Assembly (NCBI RefSeq): GCF_030694085.1
Contig: NZ_JAUXZE010000009.1
Location: 124,001 to 188,000, forward strand
Source of the DNA: Tabrizicola sp.
GTDB taxonomy: Bacteria; Pseudomonadota; Alphaproteobacteria; Rhodobacterales; Rhodobacteraceae
Length of the DNA stretch: 64,000 nt
Reading direction: 5' to 3'
Below are positions 9,091 to 17,649 of this stretch, in pieces. The notes under the pieces are model-generated. The model was not told the origin of the DNA and did no database searches. It saw only the letters and a program-made list of their open reading frames with translations. The position numbers and the translations under genes were made by a program. Within the stretch, counting starts at the first letter, position 1, and each line of letters begins with the position of its first letter.

Positions 9091-9801
9091 ATGCCGTCCA
9101 AGCCCTATGGAATGATCTGCGCCCTATCCAAGGCCTGCGAAATCATCGAGCCGCGCTGGACCTTGCTCATCCTCAACGAGATATGGTCCGGCTACACCCG
9201 CTTCAGCGATATCCGTCGCGCGGTGGGCAACATTTCTCCCGGCATCCTTTCCAAGCGGCTGACCGAGTTGGAAAAGGCCGGCCTCGTCGAACGCATCGAA
9301 GATCGGGCCAAGGGCACGGTCGACTACATCCGCACGCAGATGGCCATCGACCTGGAGCCTGCAATGGATGCCCTTGCGATCTGGGCGCAACGCCACATCG
9401 ATGCCGAGGTGGCCCTCTCTGACAGCGATATTGGCAGCATGATGGACTATTTCGCGAGGTCGGTGCGGACCTCGCACTTTCCCGCGCGTCGGGTGGTGAT
9501 CCGCCTGAACTTCGCAGACGAGACCGGACCCTACCCGACCTGGTGGTTGGTGGCCGATCCCGGCACCTCGCCGGAGATCTGCGTCGAGATCCCTGATGTC
9601 GATGTCGACCTTTACATCGAGACGTCCAAAATCTCGTGGAATGCGATCTTTTACGGTCGTTCCACGGTCGCGCGCGAGATCGAAGCCGGGCGGCTGTTCG
9701 CAACGGGCGAGGTGCTTCTGGTGCGGACAATGGAAAAATGGTTGCCTCGTTCCAGCTACGCCGATGTGGATGGCATCCAGATGCTTCCCGCTGCGGAATG
9801 A
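9091..9801 (+). CDS. HxlR-family transcriptional regulator with extended C-terminal domain
   Basis: 236 residues. The first ~95 form an HxlR winged helix: PRWTLLILNEIWSGYTRFSDIRR, then ISPGILSKRLTELEKAGLVER. Cysteines at about residues 10 and 17 sit where redox-sensing HxlR members carry theirs. The remaining ~130 residues are an extra domain compared with ordinary HxlR proteins of 100-130 residues; its strand-rich pattern suggests an SCP2-like sterol-carrier fold, which is inference. The BciA-like reductase starts 38 bases downstream on the same strand, so it may be co-transcribed or regulated. The ligand is unknown. Confidence 0.85.
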   Translation: MPSKPYGMICALSKACEIIEPRWTLLILNEIWSGYTRFSDIRRAVGNISPGILSKRLTELEKAGLVERIEDRAKGTVDYIRTQMAIDLEPAMDALAIWAQRHIDAEVALSDSDIGSMMDYFARSVRTSHFPARRVVIRLNFADETGPYPTWWLVADPGTSPEICVEIPDVDVDLYIETSKISWNAIFYGRSTVAREIEAGRLFATGEVLLVRTMEKWLPRSSYADVDGIQMLPAAE

Positions 9802-9839
9802 CGGCTGGCTTGGCGCTTCCGCCCTGCTAGACTGACAGC

Positions 9840-10790
9840 ATGGCCCAGCTTTCCATCCTCCTCCTCGGCGGCACTGGCACAATCGGTCGGGCGACGGCGC
9901 AGGCCTTGCGGGCCGAGGGGCACCAAGTCACCGCCCTGATCCGGCCCGCCGCCAATGCCGACCTCCTTCCCGGTTGCACCGTGATCCGGGGTGAGTTGTC
10001 ACCCGACACCCTGTCCCAAGCCATGTCCGGGATCGAGGCCGTGGTCTCCTGCCTCGCCTCCCGCACCGGGGCACCAAAGGACGCCTGGGCCGTCGACCAC
10101 GCCGCCAACTCCGCCGCGCTGAAGGCCGCCGTGGCCGCGGGGGTCCGCCACTTCACCCTCCTCTCCGCAATCTGCGTGCAAAAGCCGCTGTTGGAGTTCC
10201 AGAAGGCCAAGCTGGCGTTCGAGGCCGAACTGCAGGCCGCCCCCCTGTCCTGGACCATCGTCCGCCCCACCGCCTATTTCAAATCCCTCTCCGGCCAGGT
10301 CGCCCGCGTCCAGGAGAACCGGGCCTTCCTCGTCTTCGGCGACGGCAAACTGACCGCCTGCAAGCCGATCTCGGACGCCGACCTTGGCCGCTTCCTTGCG
10401 CTCACCCTGACCGATCCCGAGAAACGGAACCGCGTCCTTCCCATCGGCGGCCCCGGGCCTGCCATCACCCCACTCGACCAGGCCGCGATGCTGGAGCGTC
10501 TCTTCGACCGCCCGGTCCCGATCCGCCGTGTCCCGGTCGCGTTGATGTCAACGATCATCGCGGGCCTTGCCGCCCTGGGCACCGTCTCTCCCCGCTTTGC
10601 CGTGCGGGCCGGACTTGCGCGCATCGGCCGCTACTATGCCACCCAGTCGATGCTGGTCTGGGATGCCGCCGCCAACCGCTACGACGCCGACCTCACCCCC
10701 GAGTTCGGCACCGACCGGCTTGAAGACCACTACGCCGCCATGCTGCGGGGCGAAGTCGCTGACGACCGCGGGGCGCACGCGATCTTCTGA
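9840..10790 (+). CDS. bciA: NAD(P)-binding reductase resembling BciA divinyl-(proto)chlorophyllide 8-vinyl reductase
   Basis: 316 residues with an atypical-SDR/NmrA fold: the Rossmann glycine motif GGTGTIG is at residues 10-16. The C-terminal block (YYATQSMLVWD...RYDADLTPEFGTDRLEDHY) matches what I recall of BciA and plant DVR, where the equivalent region reads ESML...TPS-G-DTLEDF. BciA reduces the 8-vinyl group in (bacterio)chlorophyll synthesis with NADPH. No other pigment gene is in the window, so either the photosynthesis genes lie elsewhere or this is a related NmrA-like reductase. There is no strong ribosome binding site before the ATG. It lies 38 bases after the HxlR gene. Confidence 0.65.
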   Translation: MAQLSILLLGGTGTIGRATAQALRAEGHQVTALIRPAANADLLPGCTVIRGELSPDTLSQAMSGIEAVVSCLASRTGAPKDAWAVDHAANSAALKAAVAAGVRHFTLLSAICVQKPLLEFQKAKLAFEAELQAAPLSWTIVRPTAYFKSLSGQVARVQENRAFLVFGDGKLTACKPISDADLGRFLALTLTDPEKRNRVLPIGGPGPAITPLDQAAMLERLFDRPVPIRRVPVALMSTIIAGLAALGTVSPRFAVRAGLARIGRYYATQSMLVWDAAANRYDADLTPEFGTDRLEDHYAAMLRGEVADDRGAHAIF

Positions 10791-10896
10791 CCGGCGCTGA
10801 ACGCTGTCCTTTCATTCTCGACATTTTTCCTGTATGGCCCGCGCCATCTGAGACGTGAGGCCCGCCCCCGGGGCCCGTGCGAAGGATCGGGGGGAC

Positions 10897-10914
10897 GGCG
10901 GCAATGGGGCCGCC
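10897..10914 (+). other. Small hairpin in the pnp leader
   Basis: A perfect 6-bp stem GGCGGC/GCCGCC with a 6-base loop lies about 50 bases before the pnp start in a very GC-rich leader. In enterobacteria the pnp leader carries an RNase III-cleaved stem used for autoregulation; whether this shorter hairpin does the same is inference. Confidence 0.3.
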
Positions 10915-10964
10915 AGATATATCGGGGGCACCGGCAGGGGCCGGGTCCTCAGAGGAAACGATAC

Positions 10965-13106
10965 ATGTTCAATGTGACGAAGAAATCGATCCAGTGGGGC
11001 AATGAAACGCTCACACTGGAAACCGGAAAAGTTGCGCGCCAGGCCGATGGGTCGGTGATCGCGACGCTTGGTGAAACGCAGGTGATGGCCAACGTGACCT
11101 TCGCGCGCAATGCGAAGCCGGGCCAGGACTTCTTTCCCCTGACGGTTCACTATCAGGAAAAATACTACGCAGCCGGCAAGATCCCCGGCGGCTTCTTCAA
11201 GCGTGAAGCGCGCCCGTCGGAAAAAGAGACGCTGACCTCGCGTCTGATCGACCGTCCGATCCGCCCGCTGTTTGTCGACGGCTTCCGCAACGAAGTGCTG
11301 GTCATGGCCACCGTGCTGTCGTGCGACCTGGTCAACGACCCGGACGTCGTGGCGATGATCGCGACCTCGGCTGCGTTGACCGTGTCGGGTGTCCCGTTCA
11401 TGGGCCCGATCGGTGCCGCGCGCGTCGGCTTTGTCGACGGCAAGTATGTGCTGAACCCCGCGATGGACGACATGACGCAGCTGCGTCTGAAGCCCGAGCA
11501 GCGGCTTGACCTGGTCATCGCCGGCACCAAAGACGCCGTTATGATGGTCGAATCCGAGGCTTACGAGCTGACGGAAGAGGAAATGCTGGGCGCCGTGGTC
11601 TTCGGCCACGAGCAGATGCAGCCCGTCATCGACCTGATCATCGACTTCGCCGAAACCTCGGCGAAAGAGCCGTTCGACTTCTCGCCGCCGGACTATTCGG
11701 ACCTCTATGCCAAGGTGAAAGCCGCCGGTGAAGAGCAGATGCGCGCTGCCTTCGCGATCCGCGACAAGCAGGAACGCACTGGCGCCATCGAGGCCGCCGT
11801 TCAGGCGATCAAGGCCGCTATGACCGAGGAAGATCAGGCCGACTCGAACCTTTATCCGGCGATCAAGCAACTGGAATCGGCGGTTCTGCGTGGCGACGTC
11901 GTCAAGCACGGTCGCCGCATTGACGGCCGCGACACCAAGACTGTCCGTCCGATCATCGCGGAAACTGGCGTCCTGCCTCGCGCGCATGGCTCGGCGCTGT
12001 TCACCCGGGGTGAAACCCAGGGTCTTGTCGTCACCACGCTGGGGACGGGCGAGGATGAACAGATCATCGACGCGCTGAACGGCAATTATCGGTCGAACTT
12101 CCTGCTGCATTACAACTTCCCGCCCTATTCGGTCGGCGAAGTGGGCCGCGTGGGTTCGCCCGGCCGCCGCGAGATCGGCCACGGCAAGCTGGCCTGGCGT
12201 GCGCTGCAGGCGGTGCTGCCGGCCCCGACCGATTTCCCGTACACCGTTCGCGTCGTCTCCGAGATCACCGAATCGAACGGCTCCTCCTCGATGGCGTCGG
12301 TCTGCGGTGGCTCCTTGTCCATGATGGATGCGGGCGTGCCGCTGAAGGCCCCTGTCGCCGGTGTGGCGATGGGGCTTATCCTGGAAGACGATGGCCAGTG
12401 GGCCGTTCTGACCGACATCCTTGGCGACGAGGATCACCTTGGCGACATGGACTTCAAGGTCGCCGGAACCGCTGCGGGCATCACCTCGCTGCAGATGGAC
12501 ATCAAGATTGCCGGGATCACGCCGGACATCATGAAGCAGGCCTTGGCGCAAGCCAAGGACGGTCGTCTGCACATCCTGGACGAGATGTCCAAGGCGCTGT
12601 CGGCCCCGCAGGGCTTCAGCGAATACGCCCCGAAGATCGAGACGATGCAGATCCCGACCGACAAGATCCGGGAAGTCATTGGCAGTGGCGGCAAGGTCAT
12701 CCGCGAAATCGTGGAGCTTTCGGGCGCCAAGGTCGACATCAACGACGACGGCATGATCAAGATCGCCTCGAACGACCAGAAGGCCATCAAGAAGGCTTAC
12801 GAGATGATCTGGTCGATCGTCGCCGAGCCGGAAGAGGGCCAGGTCTACACCGGCAAGGTGGTAAAACTGGTCGACTTCGGTGCCTTCGTGAACTTCTTCG
12901 GCAAGCGCGACGGTCTGGTCCACGTGTCCCAGATCGCCAACAAGCGCCTGAACCACCCGAACGAGCTGCTGAAGGAAGGCCAGGAGGTCAAGGTCAAGCT
13001 TCTGGGCTTCGACGACCGTGGCAAGGTGCGCCTTGGCATGAAGATGGTCGACCAGGAAACCGGTGAGGAAATCACCGAGAAGAAAGAAGAATCCGCCGAG
13101 GGCTGA
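10965..13106 (+). CDS. pnp: Polyribonucleotide nucleotidyltransferase (PNPase)
   Basis: 713 residues, normal length. Two RNase PH-like domains are followed by a KH domain ([18 protein letters not shown], near residue 565) and an S1 domain ([16 protein letters not shown]... GLVHVSQI, from about 626). PNPase degrades RNA 3' to 5' phosphorolytically, working with RNase E or J. An AGAGGA ribosome binding site precedes the ATG. In many alphaproteobacteria rpsO stands just upstream of pnp; here the upstream gene is the BciA-like reductase instead, so pnp has its own ~170-base leader. A strong terminator follows. Confidence 0.98.
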   Translation: MFNVTKKSIQWGNETLTLETGKVARQADGSVIATLGETQVMANVTFARNAKPGQDFFPLTVHYQEKYYAAGKIPGGFFKREARPSEKETLTSRLIDRPIRPLFVDGFRNEVLVMATVLSCDLVNDPDVVAMIATSAALTVSGVPFMGPIGAARVGFVDGKYVLNPAMDDMTQLRLKPEQRLDLVIAGTKDAVMMVESEAYELTEEEMLGAVVFGHEQMQPVIDLIIDFAETSAKEPFDFSPPDYSDLYAKVKAAGEEQMRAAFAIRDKQERTGAIEAAVQAIKAAMTEEDQADSNLYPAIKQLESAVLRGDVVKHGRRIDGRDTKTVRPIIAETGVLPRAHGSALFTRGETQGLVVTTLGTGEDEQIIDALNGNYRSNFLLHYNFPPYSVGEVGRVGSPGRREIGHGKLAWRALQAVLPAPTDFPYTVRVVSEITESNGSSSMASVCGGSLSMMDAGVPLKAPVAGVAMGLILEDDGQWAVLTDILGDEDHLGDMDFKVAGTAAGITSLQMDIKIAGITPDIMKQALAQAKDGRLHILDEMSKALSAPQGFSEYAPKIETMQIPTDKIREVIGSGGKVIREIVELSGAKVDINDDGMIKIASNDQKAIKKAYEMIWSIVAEPEEGQVYTGKVVKLVDFGAFVNFFGKRDGLVHVSQIANKRLNHPNELLKEGQEVKVKLLGFDDRGKVRLGMKMVDQETGEEITEKKEESAEG

Positions 13107-13131
13107 ACCCCTCGTCTGGCGTGAATGTGAT

Positions 13132-13160
13132 GGCCCCGGGGGAAACCTCGGGGCCTTTTC
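13132..13160 (+). terminator. Rho-independent terminator of pnp
   Basis: A 10-bp stem (13132-13141 with 13146-13155, one G-U pair) is closed by a GAAA tetraloop and followed directly by TTTT. It starts 26 bases after the pnp stop. The shape is textbook and the tetraloop is of the stable GNRA class. Confidence 0.85.
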
Positions 13161-13232
13161 CGTCTTGTCTCACAGCTTCTTGTGGTGCGCGTGAACCGGG
13201 TTCCCGCAAGGATCAAAGCAGAGGACAAGCGC

Positions 13233-13826
13233 ATGACCCAACTGACCCGCCGCCACCTGATCGTCACTGGCCTGGCCGCCGCCCTGCCGTATCCTGCCGT
13301 CGCCCATACCGAACGCTCGGCCGAGGACTGGGTCATTCCCGAAGAGTTCCTGCCGCGCCCGGTCCGCTTTGCCGAACCGCAGGAGCCGGGCACCATCATC
13401 GTCGATCCTGATTACTTCGCGCTTTACCACGTCCTGACCGCACGGCGAGGGATGCAATACTCGGTCGGGGTCGGTCGGGGAAACCTTTACGAATCGGGCT
13501 GGTTTACATTGGGAGCGAAGAAGGAGTGGCCCTCGTGGACGCCGACCAAGGACATGATCGCCCGCGACCCCGACCGATATGCGCAGTATGCGGCGGGCAT
13601 GCCCGGTGGCCCGAAGAACCCGCTTGGGGCGCGGGCGCTGTATCTGTTCGACGACGCCGGCGGCGACACTTTCCTGCGTATTCACGGGACGCCCGAACCC
13701 TGGACCATCGGGTCGGCCGTCTCGAACGGCTGCGTCCGGCTGGCCAACGAGGATATCGTCGCACTTTACGACGCCGCCGAGCTTGGGGCCCCGATCCTGC
13801 TTCTGCCGCGGCTGGAGAGCGCATGA
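13233..13826 (+). CDS. L,D-transpeptidase (YkuD family), exported
   Basis: 197 residues. The N terminus TRRHLIVTGLAAALPYPAVA has a twin-arginine-like pattern and a signal-peptidase site, so export by Tat is likely. The YkuD catalytic signature is present: HGT at about residue 150 and SNGCVRL with the catalytic Cys near 166. Such enzymes make 3-3 crosslinks in peptidoglycan or attach proteins to it. I chose the ATG at 13233 because it has AGAGGA upstream and begins the signal peptide; the frame is open back to 13182. It ends 12 bases before a Zur-like palindrome. Confidence 0.92.
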   Translation: MTQLTRRHLIVTGLAAALPYPAVAHTERSAEDWVIPEEFLPRPVRFAEPQEPGTIIVDPDYFALYHVLTARRGMQYSVGVGRGNLYESGWFTLGAKKEWPSWTPTKDMIARDPDRYAQYAAGMPGGPKNPLGARALYLFDDAGGDTFLRIHGTPEPWTIGSAVSNGCVRLANEDIVALYDAAELGAPILLLPRLESA

Positions 13827-13837
13827 TGGGATTGCGC

Positions 13838-13850
13838 GTTATAGTATAAC
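13838..13850 (+). promoter_or_regulatory. Zur-like operator palindrome
   Basis: GTTATA-G-TATAAC is a perfect 13-base palindrome 33 bases before the ATG of a COG0523 GTPase. It matches the core of known Zur boxes (GTTATA-N-TATAAC type), and COG0523 genes are classic Zur targets. The AT-rich site stands out sharply in GC-rich surroundings and is probably within the promoter. It is therefore a good candidate for zinc-dependent repression of the following gene. Confidence 0.75.
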
Positions 13851-13882
13851 ATAATAGAACCTCCACCAACCCGGAGGTTTCC

Positions 13883-15080
13883 ATGTCCGATACCCGCCTG
13901 CCCGTTACCGTCCGGCTTCCTTGGGGCCGGGAAGACCACGTTGCTGAACCATGTCCTGAACAACCGCGACGGCCGCAGGGTCGCGGTGATCGTCAATGAC
14001 ATGTCAGAGGTGAACATTGACGCCGACCTGATCCGCGAAGGGACCCAACTGTCGCGGGCCGAGGAAAGGCTGGTCGAGATGACCAACGGCTGCATCTGCT
14101 GCACCCTGCGCGATGACCTTCTGACCGAGGTCCGCCGCCTGGCCGCCGAGGGCCGTTTCGACTATCTGCTGATCGAAAGCACCGGCATCGCTGAACCCAT
14201 GCCCGTGGCCGCGACCTTCGACTTTCGCGACGCCGAGGGGCACAGTCTGTCGGATGTCGCGCGTCTGGACACGATGGTGACGGTGGTCGATGCGATCAAC
14301 CTCTTGCGCGATTTCGCCAGCCACGATTTCCTGGCCGACCGGGGGGAAAGCATGGGCGAGGGGGACGAGCGGACGCTGGTCAACCTACTGACCGACCAAA
14401 TCGAATTTTCAAATGTGGTGATCCTGAACAAGGTCCGCGACGCCGGCGCTGAACGCGCCAACGCGGCCCGCAGGATCATCAAGGCGCTGAACTCCGACGC
14501 CCGGCTGATCGAGACCGATCACTCCATCGTCAACCCCGCGGCGATCTTTGACACCGGCCTCTTCGACTTTGACCGCGCAGCAGAGCATCCGCTTTGGGCA
14601 AAGGAACTGTACGGCTTTGCCCACCACACCCCCGAGACCGAAGAATATGGCATCGCTTCGTTCGTCTACCGCGCGCGCCAACCCTTCCACCCTGCCCGCA
14701 TCCACGCCGTTCTGAACGGCAATCTGCCAGGAGTGATCCGCGCCAAGGGACATTTCTGGCTGGCCACCCGTCCCAACTGGGTCGCCGAATTCTCGCTTGC
14801 CGGGGCGGTCTCTTCCGTCACCCCCCTAGGCGGCTGGTGGGCTTCGGTCCCCCAGGAACGCTGGCCCACCCACCCCGATGCGCTGAAGGAGGTCGCGTCG
14901 AAATGGCAAGAGCCCTGGGGCGACCGGCGGCAGGAAATCGTCTTCATCGGCACCGACATGGACGAATCCACCCTCCGCGCCCGCCTCGACGCCGCCCTGA
15001 TCCCGGCGACGAAATTCACCCCTGAAGCCTGGACCGGCCTTTCCGACCCCTTCCCCGAATGGCGGCGCAAGGCGGCATGA
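13883..15080 (+). pseudogene. COG0523/CobW-family GTPase (putative zinc metallochaperone), frameshifted near the start
   Basis: The ATG at 13883 follows an ideal GGAGG site and encodes MSDTRLPVTV, the normal family N terminus. The P-loop SGFLGAGKTT that should follow is in another frame, from about 13911 onward. If the conserved Leu before SGFLG is counted, five bases are missing; the repeat GTCC-T-GTCC would explain a slippage deletion. From 13911 the frame is intact to 15080, with the CxCC metal site (GCICCTLRDD) and a normal C-terminal CobW_C domain. Initiation at the TTG at 13941 would give 379 residues lacking the P-loop start. It could be a real null mutation or a sequence error. The upstream Zur-like box suggests a zinc-starvation role. 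Confidence 0.85.
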
Positions 15081-15361
15081 GCAACCTCACCTCGCCCCGC
15101 GTGCGCTGGCGCGCAACCGACCCCATGTCCGCCTACGACCGGCTTCCCCCCGACCTGCGGGCATGGCTGGCCGAGGCCGCGCTTCCCTGGAGCGCGGCCT
15201 CGGTCCTTCGACTTTGGCAGAAGGCGCTGACGGAAAGCGGCTGCACCAGGGTCGCCCGTGATCGGCTGGCTCGCGCAGAACAAAAGACCCTCGCGCGCGA
15301 AGCGGCGAGGGTCTGGGGTCAGTGCTATCCGGCGGATCAGACCTTGGCGAAGCGCAGATAG
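15077..15361 (+). CDS. Small Rhodobacterales protein (DUF6525-like)
   Basis: A 94-residue protein whose ATG overlaps the GTPase stop (ATGA), so it is probably translationally coupled to it. The recognisable core is RWRATDPMSAYDRLPPDLR, LPWSAASVLRLW and AREAARVWG. I recall this pattern from a small conserved Rhodobacterales family found next to COG0523 GTPases; the DUF number is from memory. Function is unknown, and the coupling suggests a part in zinc homeostasis. Its last 25 bases overlap the convergent peroxiredoxin gene, and a terminator for that gene lies within this coding sequence. Confidence 0.7.
   Translation: MSNLTSPRVRWRATDPMSAYDRLPPDLRAWLAEAALPWSAASVLRLWQKALTESGCTRVARDRLARAEQKTLAREAARVWGQCYPADQTLAKRR
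15281..15314 (-). terminator. Probable terminator of the peroxiredoxin gene, inside the opposing coding sequence
   Basis: A 10-bp perfect stem (15285-15294 with 15305-15314, 10-base loop) is followed on the minus strand by TTTTG. It lies 23 bases beyond the peroxiredoxin stop and wholly within the small convergent gene on the plus strand. The same bases therefore code for protein on one strand and terminate transcription on the other. Confidence 0.65.
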
Positions 15362-15987
15362 GGCAGCTTGATGTCCAGATCGCCGAAGCGCTCCTTTGCC
15401 TGGTCGTTGGTCAGGGCCAGCGCCACGATCACATCCTGGCCAGGCACCCAGTTTGCGGGCGTCGCCAACGGCACGCCGTCGGTCTTCTGCACCGCATCCA
15501 GCGCGCGCAGGATTTCGGCGAAGTTGCGGCCCACCGACATCGGATAGGTCATCGTCAGGCGCACTTTCTTGTCCGGCCCGATGATGTAGACCGTCCGCAC
15601 CGTCGCCGAATGGGCCGGAGTCCGCCCTTCGGTCGGAAGGTAGAACTCGGCCGGCAGCATGTCATAGGCTTTGGCTACGGTCAGCGAGGTATCGTCGATG
15701 ATCGGGAAATCGGCCGGGGCACCGCCAAAGTCCTCGATGTCGCGCTTCCATTTTTCGTGGTCGGACACGCCGTCGACCGATACGCCGATGACCTTGGTCT
15801 TGCGCTTGGCCCATTCCGCCGCCAGTTGGGCGACGGCGGCGAATTCCGTGGTGCAGACCGGGGTAAAATCGCGCGGGTGGCTGAAGATGATGCCGTAGCT
15901 GTCGCCCAGCCAGTCGTGAAAGTGGATCGTCCCGGCCGTGGATTCGGCAGTGAAGTCGGGGGCGGTGTCGTTGATGCGGACGGCCAT
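15337..15987 (-). CDS. 1-Cys peroxiredoxin (Prx6 type)
   Basis: 216 residues with the peroxidatic centre PVCTTEF (Cys45) in the setting SHPRDFTPVCTTEF and a conserved downstream arginine. Length and the C-terminal extension fit the Prx6/1-Cys subfamily, which reduces hydrogen and organic peroxides. The ATG at 15987 is chosen because the family starts with a similar MAVRIND... sequence; the frame is open to 16053 but without family similarity. No regulator is adjacent. It converges with and slightly overlaps the DUF6525-like gene. Confidence 0.95.
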   Translation of the reverse strand: MAVRINDTAPDFTAESTAGTIHFHDWLGDSYGIIFSHPRDFTPVCTTEFAAVAQLAAEWAKRKTKVIGVSVDGVSDHEKWKRDIEDFGGAPADFPIIDDTSLTVAKAYDMLPAEFYLPTEGRTPAHSATVRTVYIIGPDKKVRLTMTYPMSVGRNFAEILRALDAVQKTDGVPLATPANWVPGQDVIVALALTNDQAKERFGDLDIKLPYLRFAKV

Positions 15988-16134
15988 GTGTAACCTCTTG
16001 CGGTTGGAATCCTGTCTGGCGGCAAACATATGCCCATCGGAACAGAGTTTCATCCCCCTGCATCATTCACGGGCCAAAAAGGAAAGCCGTTCCGCCTCAA
16101 GCCGGAAAGGCAGCCCGAACGTTCTGCGCAAGGG

Positions 16135-17163
16135 CTAGTCGAATGTCCCCGTCACCCGCCCGAACAACATGAAGGCGCGTGCCGTGCGCGTGTTGGCAAG
16201 GTCAGCAAGTTCCGCGTCGGTCGCATTCGGTTCAAAGGCCGCGAAGGTCTTGTCGAAGGTCCGAAGGAAATGGTGCGCCGCGTCGCGGAAGACCGGGTCC
16301 GTCTTCATCCGTGAGGCCGTCAGCGCCAGCGAGGTTCGGTCGCGGATGCCCCCCAGCGCCGCGATCGACCGCCCGCGCTCGCCGCCCGCAAACCGCCGCC
16401 ACAGCTCGGGGTGGCACAGATCGGGCTGAAGGTCGTCCATGTAGATGCCGTCCTGACTGAGGAGCGTCAGCACATCTTGCGCCGCGCGGATCAGCTTGGA
16501 GGAGGTCCGGTCCTCCAGCGCCAGCCGCAGGGCGCGGAACCCCACCTTGTCCTCGGGCGTCTCGGGAAACTGCAGCGCGCGGATGAAGTCGGTGACCATA
16601 AGAGGCGGTCGGAAATCCTCGGCCGGGGTACCCAGCGCCAAAGTCGGCTCTTCCACTGTCGGCTCGGGCCGGGGCGAGACGAGTGCGGCCTTCCGGTCCA
16701 CCGAGGGGACTGTCAGAGACACATCCCGCCGCGAGGTGAACGTCGCCAGCACCGTCTCGGCCTGCTTGGTAGACGCGGCGATCTCGTCGATCTTCCGTTC
16801 CACCGAGGTCTTCAATCCGTTGCCCTGCGCCTGAACATAGCTTGACCGCATCGCGTCGACCGTCGCCTGCAACCGGGCGGCCTCGGCCCGCAGCTCGCGG
16901 ATCGACCGCAGAGTGATGACAACGGCCCAGATCAGCGCGATGGGCAGGAAGACCATCAAGAGGGTCATTACCAGGCCCAGCGTGCGCGTCTCGCTGCCCG
17001 GGGGGGTGACCAGGACATAGACCAGGATCAAGAGGACCCAGACCAGGCTCAGGCCCACGCCGGCGATCTCCATCCCGCGGCGGGGTGGATCGTTCAGCTG
17101 CGCCAAAGGACCCTGGCCCAGGCCAGCGTCCCCTTTTGGCAGATCCTTAACCGGCGGTTTCAC
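16135..17163 (-). CDS. Conserved membrane protein of unknown function with central coiled coil
   Basis: 342 residues starting at a GTG (17163-17161) with AGGGG just upstream. Two hydrophobic helices lie at about residues 33-53 and 65-85, followed by a charged region likely to form a coiled coil (RSIRELRAEAARLQATV). The rest is a soluble domain rich in Ala, Leu and Arg. I do not recognise a named family; the overall look is that of a Rhodobacterales-restricted protein. It lies 15 bases after the greA stop on the same strand and may share its transcript. It has no signal peptide, so the large domain is probably cytoplasmic. Confidence 0.75.
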   Translation of the reverse strand: MKPPVKDLPKGDAGLGQGPLAQLNDPPRRGMEIAGVGLSLVWVLLILVYVLVTPPGSETRTLGLVMTLLMVFLPIALIWAVVITLRSIRELRAEAARLQATVDAMRSSYVQAQGNGLKTSVERKIDEIAASTKQAETVLATFTSRRDVSLTVPSVDRKAALVSPRPEPTVEEPTLALGTPAEDFRPPLMVTDFIRALQFPETPEDKVGFRALRLALEDRTSSKLIRAAQDVLTLLSQDGIYMDDLQPDLCHPELWRRFAGGERGRSIAALGGIRDRTSLALTASRMKTDPVFRDAAHHFLRTFDKTFAAFEPNATDAELADLANTRTARAFMLFGRVTGTFD

Positions 17164-17178
17164 CAGGGCATCCCCTGA

Positions 17179-17649
17179 TCAGAGATAGCGGATCGACAGG
17201 ACTTCGTAGGACCGGGTCCCGCCTGGCGTCTTCACGTCCACGCTGTCGCCTTCTTCCTTGCCGATCAGTGCGCGCGCCAGGGGAGAGCGCAGGTTGAGAA
17301 GCCCGTTCTCGATATCGGCCTCGACTTCACCGACGATCTGGTAGGTCTTTTCCTCGTCGTTGTCCTCGTCGACCAGGGTGACGGTCGCGCCGAACTTGAT
17401 CGAACCGGAGAATTTGCTCGGGTCGATGACGTCGGCCAGCGACAGGACGCCCTCAAGCTCTTTGATCCGGCCCTCGATGAAGCCCTGTTTTTCGCGGGCC
17501 GCATGGTATTCGGCGTTTTCCGAAAGGTCGCCGTGTTCGCGGGCCTCGGCGATGTCCCGGATGATCGCCGGACGGTCCACCGTCTTCAGCTGCTTCAACT
17601 CGGCATCCAGTGCGTCAAAGCCGCGCCGGGTCATCGGGATCTTTTCCAT
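17179..17649 (-). CDS. greA: Transcription elongation factor GreA
   Basis: 156 residues, the standard GreA length. The N-terminal coiled coil carries the family motif [19 protein letters not shown] with the acidic tip residues, and the C-terminal FKBP-like domain ends [11 protein letters not shown]. GreA rescues backtracked RNA polymerase by stimulating transcript cleavage. The start at 17649 ([11 protein letters not shown]) matches family N termini; the frame is open to 17709 but that extension is not GreA-like. It is divergent from etfQO across about 280 bases. Confidence 0.97.
   Translation of the reverse strand: MEKIPMTRRGFDALDAELKQLKTVDRPAIIRDIAEAREHGDLSENAEYHAAREKQGFIEGRIKELEGVLSLADVIDPSKFSGSIKFGATVTLVDEDNDEEKTYQIVGEVEADIENGLLNLRSPLARALIGKEEGDSVDVKTPGGTRSYEVLSIRYL

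Noticed and set aside
10812..12956. A 714-codon open frame on the minus strand opposite pnp
   Set aside because: pnp is unmistakable on the plus strand and the minus frame is arginine/histidine-rich without domains.
13941..15080. A TTG start at 13941 for the GTPase as the true gene
   Set aside because: It would start in the middle of the P-loop, giving an N terminus no COG0523 protein has, while a perfect family start and ribosome site exist upstream in another frame.
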